Origin: Chersky-267 sp963744115
GTDB taxonomy: Bacteria; Chloroflexota; Limnocylindria; Limnocylindrales; CSP1-4
Assembly (NCBI GenBank): GCA_963744115.1
Contig: CAVUSI010000003.1
Location: 1,426,001-1,490,000, forward strand
DNA length: 64,000 bases
Reading direction: 5' to 3'
Made by a program: the position numbers and the translations under genes
Shown here: one piece after another, positions 48,595 to 57,769 of the stretch
Layout: each line of letters opens with the position of its first letter
How positions within the stretch are numbered: position 1 is the stretch's first letter
The notes under the pieces: model-generated
Database searches by the model: none
Told to the model about the DNA's origin: nothing
Seen by the model: only the letters and a program-made list of their open reading frames with translations

Positions 48595-51080
48595 CCGACG
48601 CCCGTCCCACGGTCGCGATCGACGGCCCGGCCTCGTCCGGCAAGAGCAGCGTCGGCGCGGCCGCCGCGCGCGAGCTCGGCTACCGCTTCTGCGACACGGG
48701 CCTGCTCTACCGGGCGCTGACCGGGCTCGCCCTGAAGTCGGGCGTCGACCTGAGCGATCCGGACGGCCTCGTCCCGCTGGTCGCCCAGGTCGAGCTGGCG
48801 TCCGACGGCGACGGTCGCCTGTCGCGGGTGATGGTCGACGGCGTCGACGTGACGGCCGATGTCCGGGGCCCGGCCGTCGATCGGAGCGTGAGCGAGGTGG
48901 CGAGGGTCCCCGAGGTCCGGGCGGCCCTCCTCGAGCGTCAGCGTGCGCTCGCGGCCGACGGCGGGATCGTCATGGCCGGTCGCGACATCGGGACGGTCGT
49001 GCTGCCGGACGCCGATCTCAAGGTGTTCCTCGACGCCTCGGCCGAGGAGCGTGCCCGACGCCGAGCCGAGGAGCGCGGTCTCGAACCGGACTCACCCGAG
49101 GCGGACGAGATCCTGGCCGACCTCCGTCGGCGAGACGACCTCGATCGCAACCGGGCGGTCGCGCCGCTGCGGGCAGCCGCCGACGCCACGGTCATCGCGA
49201 CGGACGGCAACACCTTCGATCAGACCGTCGCTGCCGTGATCGGCGCGATCCGCGCGACCGAGGCACGACGGACGGAGGCCGCCGCGAGGGGCGAACGCGG
49301 CGCCGCGTCGGCGCCCACTCCGACGCCGGCTCCGGCCCCCGTTCCCGGCAAGGCTCGGCCCAAGCCCCTCGGCGACGGACGGACGTGGTTCATCCGGGCG
49401 ACCGACGTGTTCGGTCGGATCGTCTGGCGCCTGTTCGCCCGGGTCCACCTCAGCGGCTTCGAGCATCTGCGCGGCCTCGACGGGCCCGTGCTCATCGTGG
49501 CCAACCACATCTCGAACGCCGACCCGCCCCTCATCGGGTCGTTCGTGACGCCGGCCCTCGATCGGCGGATCTACTGGCTGGGGAAGCAGGAGGCGCTCGA
49601 CTGGCCCGTCCTGGGCGCCCTGATCGAGCACAACGCCGTCATCGGGATCCAGCGAGGAGCCGCTGACGTGGACGCCTTCCGGAGCGCCAAGCGGGTCCTC
49701 GACGAGGGCCACGTGCTCATCGTCTTCCCGGAGGGGACGCGGAGTCCGACGGGCAAGCTCCAGGAGGCCAAGGAAGGGACGACGATCCTGGCCCTCCGGA
49801 CGGGTGCCCGGCTCGTCCCGATCGGCGTGTCCGGGACCCGCGGCGTCTGGCCGAGGGGCCAGACGCTCCCGCACCCGATCCGTGGCCGGGTGAGCCTCAC
49901 CGTCGGACGGCCGTTCACGGTCAGCGCCCCGGGTGCCGGCGCCGAACGGCGGGCCGCCCAGGTCGCCGCCACGACCGAGATCATGCGTCGGATCGCCGAG
50001 CTCCTCCCGCCCGAGCAGCGCGGGTTCTATGCCGACGCGGTCACTCGGACCGGCGGCGCCGGGCGGGTCGGACGGGGACCCCGTGCGATAATCGAGGCGA
50101 TGGGTACCGTTCGAGACGTCAGGATCGCCAAGCGCACCGGCTTCTGCTACGGCGTCCGCGAGGCGATCGACAAGGCCAAGGAATCGGCGGCGGCCGGGAA
50201 GGCGACGCACACCCTCGGCCAGGTCGTCCACAACGAGGGCGTCATCCGCGATCTCGAGGAGATCGGCGTCGAGACGGTCGAGTCGCTCGATGACGTCGAT
50301 CACGGGGCTGCGGTCGTCATCCGCGCCCACGGGGTCCGCCCAGAGGTCATGGAGCGGGCCGAGGCGCGCGGACTCGAGGTCATCGACGGGACGTGCACGT
50401 GGGTGATCCAGGAGCAGCGCGAGCTCGTCCGGCTGGTCGAGGAGGGCTACACCATCGTCCTGCTCGGGACGCCGAAGCACCCGGAGGTCGTCGGGCTGCT
50501 CGGTTTCGCCCCGGACGCGATCGTCGTCGACGAGGAAGGCGACTGGGGCCTGATCCCGCGGCGGAAGAAGATGGCGCTCATCTCCCAGAGCACGCAGCCA
50601 CCGTGGAAGTTCGAGAAGCTTGCCGGCTTCATGGTCTCGCGCAGCCACGAGCTCAAGATCGTCAACACGGTCTGCCCGGTCACGATCCGGCGCCAGGAGG
50701 ACACCCTCGAGACGGCCCGCGAGGTCGACCTCATGGTCGTCGTGGGCGGTCGCTCGTCGGCCAACACCAAGGAGCTGACCAGGCTGTGCGAGATCGCCGG
50801 CACGCACGCGATCCAGATCGAGAGCGTGAGCGACCTCGAGGACGCCTCGGTCTTCGGGTCGGCGGCGATCGTCGGCGTCACCGGCGGGACCTCGACCCCG
50901 ATCGAGGATCTCCAGGCCGTCGCGGAGCGGATCCTGCGGCTGGCCGGGACCGACGAGGCGGCCGCGGGAGCCCACGACCTGGCGATGGCCGCTCTGCTCG
51001 CTGCCGCGACCCCGGCGGGCCGGACGACCTCGCTTCCCGCCCGCGAACCGGGTTCGACCTCGACCGCCGGCGCCGCCTGA
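48591..51080 (+). CDS. Cytidylate kinase / acylglycerophosphate acyltransferase / IspH in one reading frame
   Basis: One 829-codon frame carries three complete enzymes. Residues 1-225 are cytidylate kinase (AIDGPASSGKSSVG P-loop, VMAGRDIGTVVLPDA). After an Ala/Pro linker (about 240-262), residues 265-480 are a PlsC acyltransferase with H306/D311 in NHISNADPP and FPEGTR at about 379-384. Residues 504-829 are 4-hydroxy-3-methylbut-2-enyl diphosphate reductase, with Fe-S cysteines C519 (GFCYGV), C602 (GTCTWV) and C695 (NTVCPV). cmk, plsC and ispH are often adjacent genes, so this may be a true fusion or a lost stop codon. A GATAAT box 7 nt before the ispH ATG (50100) suggests separate expression of the last part. 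Confidence 0.85.
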   Translation: MTDARPTVAIDGPASSGKSSVGAAAARELGYRFCDTGLLYRALTGLALKSGVDLSDPDGLVPLVAQVELASDGDGRLSRVMVDGVDVTADVRGPAVDRSVSEVARVPEVRAALLERQRALAADGGIVMAGRDIGTVVLPDADLKVFLDASAEERARRRAEERGLEPDSPEADEILADLRRRDDLDRNRAVAPLRAAADATVIATDGNTFDQTVAAVIGAIRATEARRTEAAARGERGAASAPTPTPAPAPVPGKARPKPLGDGRTWFIRATDVFGRIVWRLFARVHLSGFEHLRGLDGPVLIVANHISNADPPLIGSFVTPALDRRIYWLGKQEALDWPVLGALIEHNAVIGIQRGAADVDAFRSAKRVLDEGHVLIVFPEGTRSPTGKLQEAKEGTTILALRTGARLVPIGVSGTRGVWPRGQTLPHPIRGRVSLTVGRPFTVSAPGAGAERRAAQVAATTEIMRRIAELLPPEQRGFYADAVTRTGGAGRVGRGPRAIIEAMGTVRDVRIAKRTGFCYGVREAIDKAKESAAAGKATHTLGQVVHNEGVIRDLEEIGVETVESLDDVDHGAAVVIRAHGVRPEVMERAEARGLEVIDGTCTWVIQEQRELVRLVEEGYTIVLLGTPKHPEVVGLLGFAPDAIVVDEEGDWGLIPRRKKMALISQSTQPPWKFEKLAGFMVSRSHELKIVNTVCPVTIRRQEDTLETAREVDLMVVVGGRSSANTKELTRLCEIAGTHAIQIESVSDLEDASVFGSAAIVGVTGGTSTPIEDLQAVAERILRLAGTDEAAAGAHDLAMAALLAAATPAGRTTSLPAREPGSTSTAGAA
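50087..50092 (+). promoter_or_regulatory. Putative internal -10 box (GATAAT) for ispH
   Basis: GATAAT ends 7 nt before the ATG at 50100, where the IspH domain begins (GTVRDVRIAKRTG). It follows the same spacing rule as intergenic boxes, although it lies inside an open frame. Confidence 0.45.
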
Positions 51081-51088
51081 CCGCCGTC

Positions 51089-52749
51089 GTGAACGCCCTG
51101 CCGATCGTCGCCGTCGTCGGCCGTCCGAATGTCGGGAAGAGCACGTTGTTCAACCGGATCCTCGGGAGCCGCCACGCGATCGTCGAGGACCGGGCACGAA
51201 CGACCCGGGACCGACTCTACGGCGAGAGCGAGTGGAACGGCCGTCGGTTCATCATCGTGGACACCGGCGGCCTCGAGCAGGACCCGGACGATCCGATCGA
51301 GGCGCGTGTCCAGGAGCAGGCTCGGCTGGCGATCGCCGAGGCCGATGTGATCGTGTTCGTGGTCGACGCGATGAGCGGGATCACCCCGCCGGACCTCGAG
51401 GCCGCGGAGCTCCTCCGGCGCGCCTCGTCGCCGGTCCTGGTGGCGGTCAACAAGGCGGACAACGACCGGCGCGAGCTCGAGGCGGCCGAGTTCTACTCCC
51501 TCGGCTGGGACGAGACCTACGCGATCAGCGCGGCGCACGGGCGTGGGACGGGCGACCTGCTGGACGCGATCGTCTGGGCGCTGCCACCGGAGACGGCCGA
51601 CGAGATCGCCCGGAAGGCCCGGGAAGCGGAAGCGGACGCCTGGGCGCGCGACGTCGCCGAGGGGTTCCTCGAGCCGCAGGTGGTCGGCGACGAGCCACTC
51701 GACGGAGAGGCGGAGACCGACGACGCGGACGGCAGCGAGATCGACGGCGGGGACTTCGGCGCCGACCGGGCGCTCGACGCGGAGGCCCGCAAGTGGGATG
51801 CCGCGATCGCGGCCGAGTCGGAGGACACCCCGGTGGCGATCGCCATCGTCGGGCGTCCGAACGTCGGCAAGTCGAGCCTGCTCAACGCGTTGCTCGGCGA
51901 GGAGCGATCGATCGTCAGCGACATCCCGGGAACCACTCGGGACGCGATCGACACCACCCTCGCCTACGGTCGGAGCGAGGTCGTCCTGATCGACACGGCC
52001 GGGATGCGCCGGCGCGGCAAGGTGGCCGGCGGGCCTGGACTCGGAGAAGTACTCGGCCCTCCGGGCGCTGCGAGCCATCGCGCGGTGCGACGTGGCGATC
52101 CTCGTCCTCGACGCCGTGGATGGTCTGACGGCCCAGGACGCCCACGTCGCCGGCTATGTCGCCGAGGAGGGCAAGGGGCTCGTCGTCGCGATCAACAAAT
52201 GGGACCTGCTGGCCGAGAAGACCGACCGGTCCTTCGACGAGTACGTCCGGACGATCCGGCGGGATGTGCCGTTCCTCGATTTCGCCCCGGTCGTCTCGAT
52301 CAGCGCCAAGACCGGGCAGCGGGTCGGGCCGCGTCCTCGAGGCGGCCGTCGACGTGTGGGGTGAGCGTCGCAAGCGGATCTCGACCGGTGAGCTCAACCG
52401 CCTGCTGGTCGAGGCCGGTCGACGCCAGACACCGCCGGTCGTCAAGAACAAGCGCCCGAAGATCTTCTACGGCACCCAGGCCGGCGTCGCGCCGCCCACG
52501 TTCGTGATCTTCGCCCGGGAGGCGGGCAGCGTCCACTTCAGCTACCGCCGGTACCTCGAGAACCAGCTGCGCGAGGCCTACGGCTTCGACGGCACGCCGA
52601 TCCGGCTGGTCTTCCGCGAGCGCAGCGCCGTCGAGCTGCCGCGTCGCCGGAAGTCCGGTGGAGCCGGGGCGAAGGCCAACACCAAGGGTGGCGTGACCAC
52701 CGCCAAGAAGTCCGCGCGGCCGGTCGCGAAGGGGAGCCGGCGGGCGTGA
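51089..52749 (+). CDS. der: Ribosome biogenesis GTPase Der/EngA (two frame breaks)
   Basis: A double GTPase for 50S assembly, about 552 residues after correction. First G domain: VAVVGRPNVGKSTLFNRI, TTRDR, VDTGG, NKADN. An acidic linker follows (about 205-250). Second G domain: IAIVGRPNVGKSSLLNALLG, IPGTTRDAIDT, IDTAGMRRRGKV, NKWD. The C-terminal KH-like domain has RRQTPPVVKNKRPKIFYGTQ and a basic tail. An extra C at 52034-52035 and an extra G at 52326-52328 each shift the frame +1; removing both restores the standard protein. The gene is normally essential, so errors in the assembly are the likely cause. GTG start 9 nt after the IspH stop. Confidence 0.9.
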
Positions 52750-53786
52750 CCGCGGGACCGCCGGTCGCGGTCGTCGGGAGCGGGGCCTGGGGCACGACCC
52801 TCGCGATCCTGCTCGCCAGGCGCGAGCCGACGCTGCTCCTCTCTCGCTCCGAGGAGACCGCCGCTCGACTGTCGGCGGACCGGGCGAACCTCCGACGCCT
52901 CCCCGGAGTCCCGTTCCCGCCCTGGCTGACGGTGTCGGCGGACGTCGCGCTGCTCGCGTCGGCCGAGCTCGTCGTGTTCGCGGTCCCGTCCGGTCATCTC
53001 CGGGCCGAGGTGGCTCGCGTGGCGCCCTTCGTGCCGCCGGCCGCTGACCTCGTCTCGGTCGTGAAGGGTCTGGAGGCCGGGACGCTCCTCCGGATGAGCC
53101 AGGTCATCGCCGACGCTGGCGCGTTCGCGTCGTCGCGGATCGCGGCCCTGTCCGGCCCGAACCTGGCGCTCGAGATCGCGCGCGGGCTGCCGGCCTCGGC
53201 GGTCGTGGCGGCGGAGGACCCCATGCTCGCCGCCCGGGTCCAGGGCCGACTTCGCCGGCGCCGATTCCGCCTGTACGTCAACGAGGACATCGTCGGCGTC
53301 GAGCTGTGCGGCGCCCTCAAGAACGTGATCGCGATCGCGGCCGGGGCAGCCGAGGAGCTGGGCTTCGGCGACAACGGGAAGGCCGGGTTGATGACGCGCG
53401 GTCTGGCCGAGATGACTCGGCTGGGGATCGCCGCGGGTGCCAATCCGCTCACGTTCGCGGGCCTGGCGGGGATCGGCGACGTCATCGCGACGTGCGGCTC
53501 TCCGCTGTCGCGCAACCACCGGCTCGGCGTGGAGCTCGCCCGGGGTCGGAGCTGGACGGAGATCGAAGCGGATCTCCCCGGCGTCGCCGAAGGTGCCTAC
53601 ACGGTCGATGCCGCGATCGCCCTGGCCGATCGCCTGGGGGTCGAGATGCCGATCGCCCGCGAAGTCCACCGGGCGCTCTTCGAGGGCAAGAGCGCGAAAC
53701 GTTGCCTCGTCGACCTGCTCGCCCGTGAGTCGACCGACGAGCTCGCCGACTACCGCACCTGGATGGCCACGCTCGAACGGACCTGA
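52746..53786 (+). CDS. gpsA: NAD(P)-dependent glycerol-3-phosphate dehydrogenase
   Basis: Makes sn-glycerol-3-phosphate for phospholipids. It has 346 residues. The Rossmann motif is VVGSGAWGTTLAILLA, VSVVKGLEAGTLLRMSQV follows, SGPNLALEIARGLP is the substrate loop, and the catalytic Lys lies in CGALKNVIAIAAGAAEELGFGDNGKAGLMTRGLAEMTRLG. A later FAGLAGIGDVIATCGSPLSRNHRLGVELARG is diagnostic. The GTG overlaps the der stop. der-gpsA adjacency is widely conserved, and PlsC upstream uses acyl-glycerol-3-phosphate derived from its product. Confidence 0.94.
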   Translation: MTAGPPVAVVGSGAWGTTLAILLARREPTLLLSRSEETAARLSADRANLRRLPGVPFPPWLTVSADVALLASAELVVFAVPSGHLRAEVARVAPFVPPAADLVSVVKGLEAGTLLRMSQVIADAGAFASSRIAALSGPNLALEIARGLPASAVVAAEDPMLAARVQGRLRRRRFRLYVNEDIVGVELCGALKNVIAIAAGAAEELGFGDNGKAGLMTRGLAEMTRLGIAAGANPLTFAGLAGIGDVIATCGSPLSRNHRLGVELARGRSWTEIEADLPGVAEGAYTVDAAIALADRLGVEMPIAREVHRALFEGKSAKRCLVDLLARESTDELADYRTWMATLERT

Positions 53787-53799
53787 GCCGCCCGTCTGC

Positions 53800-53805
53800 T
53801 AGACT
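53800..53805 (+). promoter_or_regulatory. Promoter box (TAGACT) of tRNA-Pro
   Basis: TAGACT ends 11 nt before the first base of the mature tRNA, a normal position for a short 5' leader. The same hexamer serves hisS, dxs and the 59.9 kb decarboxylase. Confidence 0.5.
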
Positions 53806-53816
53806 CGGCCTCTCGT

Positions 53817-53893
53817 CGGGGCGTGGCGCAGTCTGGTAGCGCACCAGTCTGGGGGACTGGTGGTCGTCGGTTCAAATCCGGCCGCCCCGACCA
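53817..53893 (+). tRNA. tRNA-Pro (anticodon GGG)
   Basis: A 77-nt cloverleaf: acceptor CGGGGCG pairs with CGCCCCG, the D-arm contains GGTAGCGC, the anticodon stem CCAGT/ACTGG encloses the loop CTGGGGG with anticodon GGG, and the T-arm GTCGG-TTCAAAT-CCGGC is complete. The discriminator is A and CCA is encoded (53891-53893). It decodes CCC and CCU. A promoter box lies just upstream, and the accessory stretch begins right after it. Confidence 0.95.
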
Positions 53894-53937
53894 TATCCCC
53901 CGAGTGCCGTCATACCGGGCAGGCTCTGGCGGAGCGA

Positions 53938-54993
53938 TCAGCGCACGATCGTCGTCAAGCCCCACATACCAAGCCCGAAGACGACGATGGCCAGGAGCGA
54001 GTCGGCCCCGAAGCCTGCGCGCCGCCGCTCGACCCGCACGATGATCGCGCAGACGTAGATACCGGTCAGGACGATCCCGAGTGCCCCGAGCCAGGCGTTG
54101 GCCTTGCCCGTCGTCGGCAGAAGCGGCATGCCGGCGAGCAGGTCCGCGAGGACGAACAGGCACAGCTGGAATGCGTTGCCGCCGAAGATGTCGCCGATCG
54201 CCAACTCGTGGTCGCCCAGCCGGACGGCCTCGATGCCGGTGCTGATCTCGGGCAATGCGCTTGCCGCGGCCAGGAACGTCGCCCCGAAGACCACGCCGTT
54301 GATCCCGGCTCGGTCGGCAAGCGAGCTACCGCTGGTTTCCAGCGCAACCGCCGCCACCAGGGTGACCACGCTTGCGGCGACGAAGATGAGACCGATGCGG
54401 ACAGTGCTCGTCGTTGCAAACGGCTTCTTGGCCGTCGGATGCGGGATCCGGCGATGGCGACGCCCGGGACTGCTGCCCGGCATCGTCACCTCCCAGGGCT
54501 GGTGCTTACGCACCCGGTTGATGAGGAAGATGCCGATGAGCCACGCCGCGACGATGCCGATCGATGCCGGGCTGACACCGCCGATCGACACGGACTCGGG
54601 CAGGACCGTGCCCATCAGCATGACCGCGACCACGATGACGACGAGGGCACCCTCGAGCACCGGGATGAGCGAGCCGACGAGGTAGCTCAAGGGCCTGTCG
54701 CCGCTGACCGCGCGGTCGCACAGGACGAGGACCATCGTTTGGATCGCGATACCGCCGATGAGGTTCCCGGCCGCGATGTCGAGATGGCCCTGCAACACCG
54801 CCGCGACGGTGATCGCGACCTCCGGCAGGCTCCCTGCGACGGCCAGCAGGACGACCCCGCCGAGGGCTTCGCCCAGGTTCAGTCGGTCGTCGAGAGCGTC
54901 CGTGGTCCGGGATAGAGCGACGCCCGCGAACCAGGTGGCGACCGCGCCGACCAGGAACATCGCCATGAGCACCGGAGTCGAGAGGTCGCCCAA
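53938..54993 (-). CDS. CaCA-family sodium/calcium-type antiporter
   Basis: A 351-residue cation antiporter with about ten membrane helices and two alpha-repeats: GEALGGVVLLAVAGSLPEVAITV with GNLIGGIAIQT in the first half, and VVFGATFLAAASALPEISTGIEAV with IGDIFGGNAFQL in the second. The SLPE and ALPE motifs carry the ion-binding Glu. A basic cytosolic loop (GRRHRRIPHPTAKKP) separates the halves. The TTG at 54993 is the most upstream start; nearby in-frame GTG or ATG codons are alternatives. It lies right after tRNA-Pro on the opposite strand and codon use looks less GC-biased than in the preceding operons. Confidence 0.82.
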   Translation of the reverse strand: MGDLSTPVLMAMFLVGAVATWFAGVALSRTTDALDDRLNLGEALGGVVLLAVAGSLPEVAITVAAVLQGHLDIAAGNLIGGIAIQTMVLVLCDRAVSGDRPLSYLVGSLIPVLEGALVVIVVAVMLMGTVLPESVSIGGVSPASIGIVAAWLIGIFLINRVRKHQPWEVTMPGSSPGRRHRRIPHPTAKKPFATTSTVRIGLIFVAASVVTLVAAVALETSGSSLADRAGINGVVFGATFLAAASALPEISTGIEAVRLGDHELAIGDIFGGNAFQLCLFVLADLLAGMPLLPTTGKANAWLGALGIVLTGIYVCAIIVRVERRRAGFGADSLLAIVVFGLGMWGLTTIVR

Positions 54994-55153
54994 CCTGCCC
55001 TGCCGCTGCGGCTTCGTCGACGACTAGGATTGCGCATCCAGCGTCGTGTTACGCGACTGGTTCGACGTCGTGGCCGGGCGCGAGCCTCCCGGCGGCGGGC
55101 CACCGCTCTGCGTCTTCCTGCAGGGTCGGACGGACGGGCTATTGCCTCGTCGC

Positions 55154-55999
55154 GTGTCGACCACCATGCTGGCCCGCGTGACCAGTCGGACATCTCGGCG
55201 AGCCCCCGCCCTGCTCCTCGTGGGCCTGATCCTGGCCGCCCTGACCTTGCTGCTGCTCACGCTCGCACCGATGGTGGGTCAGCCGCGGCGGGTGGTCGCA
55301 GTCGTTGTCATCGGGATCGTCTTCGATGCCGGGCTGTATCTCGTTCTCCGTCGGGAGCCGACGTTGAGTCCGAGGTTGCGAGAGGTGGTCGGCTTGGTCG
55401 TGCTCGGCGTCTTCGTCGTCGCGCTTTATGGTCTGATCGTCTGGGCAGGCACCGTCCGGCTCATCGAAGGGAGGATGGGTGTGGTCGCACTCATCTTGTC
55501 GCCGTGGGCCCTCGTGATCGTCGCCGGCGTCGTTGCACTGGCGGATCGGCGCCGCGGGCGTCGGCGTTCGTTCGCGATCGACCCTGTCCGGTTGATCGTC
55601 ATCGCCGCCGTGGCGACTGCCGCGTGGTTCAATGGGGGCCAGTACGAGGTGTGGACGACGTTCCGGCGTGAGCCCGGCACCGTCGCCGCGAGTGTCTTGA
55701 CGCTGTCGATCGCGGCGGTCCTCATCGTGTCGTCCCGACTCCGTCCTGGTTGGTTGGAGGGCCGGCCAGCGTTTGCAGTGCGTCAGACGGGCGCCGACAG
55801 CATCGCCGAGCCTGACCGGACGCCGACGGCTGGCGTGACCGAGGCCGTCGCGGCGGGGCCGACCTGGCTCGAGTACCTGGTGATGGGTGTGGCGATCATC
55901 GTCGTCCTGTTCTTCTCCATGTCGTTCATGAACAATGGGCATGTATCGAAGATCCTGAGGCCGATCGAGTCGTACCCGCCGGTCGCCCCGTCCTACTAG
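55154..55999 (+). CDS. Hypothetical polytopic membrane protein
   Basis: About 281 residues with six or seven hydrophobic helices (ALLLVGLILAALTLLLLTLA, VVAVVVIGIVFDAGLYLVL, VVGLVVLGVFVVALYGLIVWAG, ALILSPWALVIVAGVVALAD and others) and a long polar loop before the last helix (YLVMGVAIIVVLFFSMSF). No family motif was recognised. GTG at 55154, 8 nt after a weak TATTGC box, or ATG at 55166 are the likely starts; the preceding in-frame residues are polar and do not look like coding sequence. It is divergent from the antiporter. Confidence 0.55.
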   Translation: MSTTMLARVTSRTSRRAPALLLVGLILAALTLLLLTLAPMVGQPRRVVAVVVIGIVFDAGLYLVLRREPTLSPRLREVVGLVVLGVFVVALYGLIVWAGTVRLIEGRMGVVALILSPWALVIVAGVVALADRRRGRRRSFAIDPVRLIVIAAVATAAWFNGGQYEVWTTFRREPGTVAASVLTLSIAAVLIVSSRLRPGWLEGRPAFAVRQTGADSIAEPDRTPTAGVTEAVAAGPTWLEYLVMGVAIIVVLFFSMSFMNNGHVSKILRPIESYPPVAPSY

Positions 56000-56166
56000 C
56001 GAGTGGCGTGGCGCCCGGCCGTGCCAGGCGGGCCCCCGGTCTGCCAAGATCCGCGGTGGTTCGTGTCCATGCCGCCGAGTGCCCCCGACCCCCACCTCTG
56101 AGCTCGTGCCCCTTCTGGTGGGGTTTCTCATCGGACGCACCACTCGGCGGTTCCGACCTCTGGCGG

Positions 56167-56172
56167 TACTGT
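56167..56172 (+). promoter_or_regulatory. Putative -10 box (TACTGT) for the GNAT gene
   Basis: TACTGT ends 8 nt before the ATG at 56181, which is the start that best fits the acetyltransferase domain. It argues against a longer N-terminus. Confidence 0.45.
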
Positions 56173-56180
56173 TCTCGGCG

Positions 56181-56834
56181 ATGAACTCTCCCGCCCACGC
56201 CGCGATCCGGCGCCAGAGGCCCGATGACGCCACCGCCCTCCGCGACGTGATCGGCCGTGCCTTCGAGGGGCAGCCCGAGGTCGTCGCCCTGGAGGAGGCT
56301 CTGGCGCAGCGCGCCGACAGCACCGGCTACGTCGCCCTGGTCGATGACCGGGTGGTCGGTCACGTCCGGCTCACGCGAGGCTGGATCGACTCGGAGGCGC
56401 GACTGGTCGATGTGCTCGTGCTCAGCCCCCTGTCGGTCGCGCCGGAGTGGCAGCGCCGGGGGATCGGTCGAGCGCTCGTCGCCCACGCCGTGGCGGAGGC
56501 GGAGCGTGCCGGCGCTCCGGCGGTCTTCCTGGAGGGCGACCCCGCCTACTACGTGCGGCTCGGCTGGAGACCCGCCTCCGACCTGGGCGTGACGCCGCCA
56601 TCCGCCAGGATCCCTGAGCCTGCCTGCCAGGCCGTCCCGCTCCCTGGGTGGGAGCCCTGGATGCGCGGGGCGCTCGTCTATGCGGAGACGTTCTGGGCGC
56701 TCGACTGTGTCGGCCTTCGGGGCGACAGTCTCGCTCGCGCCCGCGCGAGATCGGGGGACGACACGGCCAGCCATCGCTCCGCGTCGCCCGACCCCGTCAG
56801 TGGCGCGGCTGTGCCGAGGCGGCCTCCCACCTGA
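56181..56834 (+). CDS. GNAT family N-acetyltransferase
   Basis: A 217-residue acetyl-CoA-dependent transferase. The domain begins AAIRRQRPDDATALRDVIGRAF, with the acetyl-CoA pyrophosphate loop in LSVAPEWQRRGIGRALVAHAV and the C-terminal YYVRLGWRPASDLGV and YAETFWALD typical of YhbS-like acetyltransferases. The last 40 residues are polar and may be disordered. The substrate is unknown. A convergent CDF transporter gene begins downstream on the minus strand; the two 3' ends overlap by about 38 nt. Confidence 0.82.
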   Translation: MNSPAHAAIRRQRPDDATALRDVIGRAFEGQPEVVALEEALAQRADSTGYVALVDDRVVGHVRLTRGWIDSEARLVDVLVLSPLSVAPEWQRRGIGRALVAHAVAEAERAGAPAVFLEGDPAYYVRLGWRPASDLGVTPPSARIPEPACQAVPLPGWEPWMRGALVYAETFWALDCVGLRGDSLARARARSGDDTASHRSASPDPVSGAAVPRRPPT

Positions 56835-57699
56835 CGTGGTCCGGCGTCTCGAGCTGGAAGGTCGAGTGGCTGATGTCGAAGTCATCGGTCAGGCAACGAC
56901 CGAGCTCATCGAGAACCTCCCCGGGCTGACCGTCCGGCGTCAGCACGACGTGGGCGGACACGACGTTCATGCCGCTTGTGATCGTCCAGGCGTGGAGGTC
57001 GTGGACGTCCGCCACGCCTGCGGCCTCGAGGATGTGGCTTCGGACGTGGTCGAGGTCGACGCCCTTCGGGGTGGCCTCGAGGAGGATGTCGATGCTGTCC
57101 CGCAGGAGCGTCAGCGCTCGCGGGACGATCAGGATCCCGATGACGATCGAGGCGACGGCATCTGCCTGCGCCCAGCCGGTCGCGAAGATGACGACGCCGG
57201 CGACCAAGACCGCGGCCGCCCCGAGGAGGTCACCGGCGACCTCGAGATAGGCGGCCCGCACGTTCAGACTCTTGTGCCGTCCTTCGGCAAGGAGGCGCAA
57301 TGAGACGAGGTTGCCGGTCAGGGCGATCGCGGCGACGACGATGACGACGCCCGACTCGATGTCGGGCGGGGTGACGAACCGTCGGACCCCTTCGAGGACC
57401 ACGACGATCGCGATCCCCAGAAGGAGGATCGCATTCGCGGTCGCGGCCACGATCTCCAGGCGGTACAGCCCGAACGTGCGAGACGTGGTCCGCGGCCGTG
57501 CGGCGACCCAGATCGCGGCCAACGACAGGGCCATCCCAGAGACGTCCGCGAAGATGTGGCCGGCGTCGGCGAGGAGAGCCAGGGAGTTGCTGACGATCCC
57601 GGCGACGACCTCGACGACGAAGATCCCTGCACCGATGGCCATGGCGGCGGCGATCCGTCGCCACCGCTGGCCTGCCGCACTGGCGGAGTGGTGCTCCAT
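56797..57699 (-). CDS. Cation diffusion facilitator (CDF) family transporter
   Basis: A 300-residue divalent metal/proton antiporter (Zn, Co or Cd type). Six helices are visible. Metal-binding motifs are VSNSLALLADAGHIFADVSG (HxxxD/DxxxD) in helix 2 and AAYLEVAGDLLGAAAVLVAG in helix 5. The C-terminal cytosolic domain contains VDLDHVRSHILEAAGVADVHDLHAWTITSGMNVVSAHVVL, typical of CzcD/ZitB. The HAGH..D motif favours zinc. ATG start with the TAGGCT box 7 nt upstream. Confidence 0.9.
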   Translation of the reverse strand: MEHHSASAAGQRWRRIAAAMAIGAGIFVVEVVAGIVSNSLALLADAGHIFADVSGMALSLAAIWVAARPRTTSRTFGLYRLEIVAATANAILLLGIAIVVVLEGVRRFVTPPDIESGVVIVVAAIALTGNLVSLRLLAEGRHKSLNVRAAYLEVAGDLLGAAAVLVAGVVIFATGWAQADAVASIVIGILIVPRALTLLRDSIDILLEATPKGVDLDHVRSHILEAAGVADVHDLHAWTITSGMNVVSAHVVLTPDGQPGEVLDELGRCLTDDFDISHSTFQLETPDHVRWEAASAQPRH

Positions 57700-57706
57700 C
57701 GGGCGG

Positions 57707-57712
57707 AGCCTA
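57707..57712 (-). promoter_or_regulatory. Putative -10 box (TAGGCT) for the CDF transporter
   Basis: On the minus strand TAGGCT ends exactly 7 nt before the ATG at 57699. Confidence 0.55.
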
Positions 57713-57769
57713 GCGGTTTCTCATGCGCAGGACGGATGGTGTCCGCCGCATTTCAGCGGTTGCCGCAGA

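Noticed and set aside
52034..52328. Programmed frameshifting in der
   Set aside because: Both shifts fall in short CC/GGG runs without slippery heptamers or downstream pseudoknots, and other genes show the same error type.
53894..54000. A second tRNA or attachment repeat after tRNA-Pro
   Set aside because: No cloverleaf and no repeat of the tRNA 3' end was found by eye; the sequence runs into the end of the antiporter gene.
56079..56180. A longer N-terminus for the GNAT protein
   Set aside because: The extra 34 residues are not part of the acetyltransferase fold and the TACTGT box lies inside them, 8 nt before the chosen ATG.
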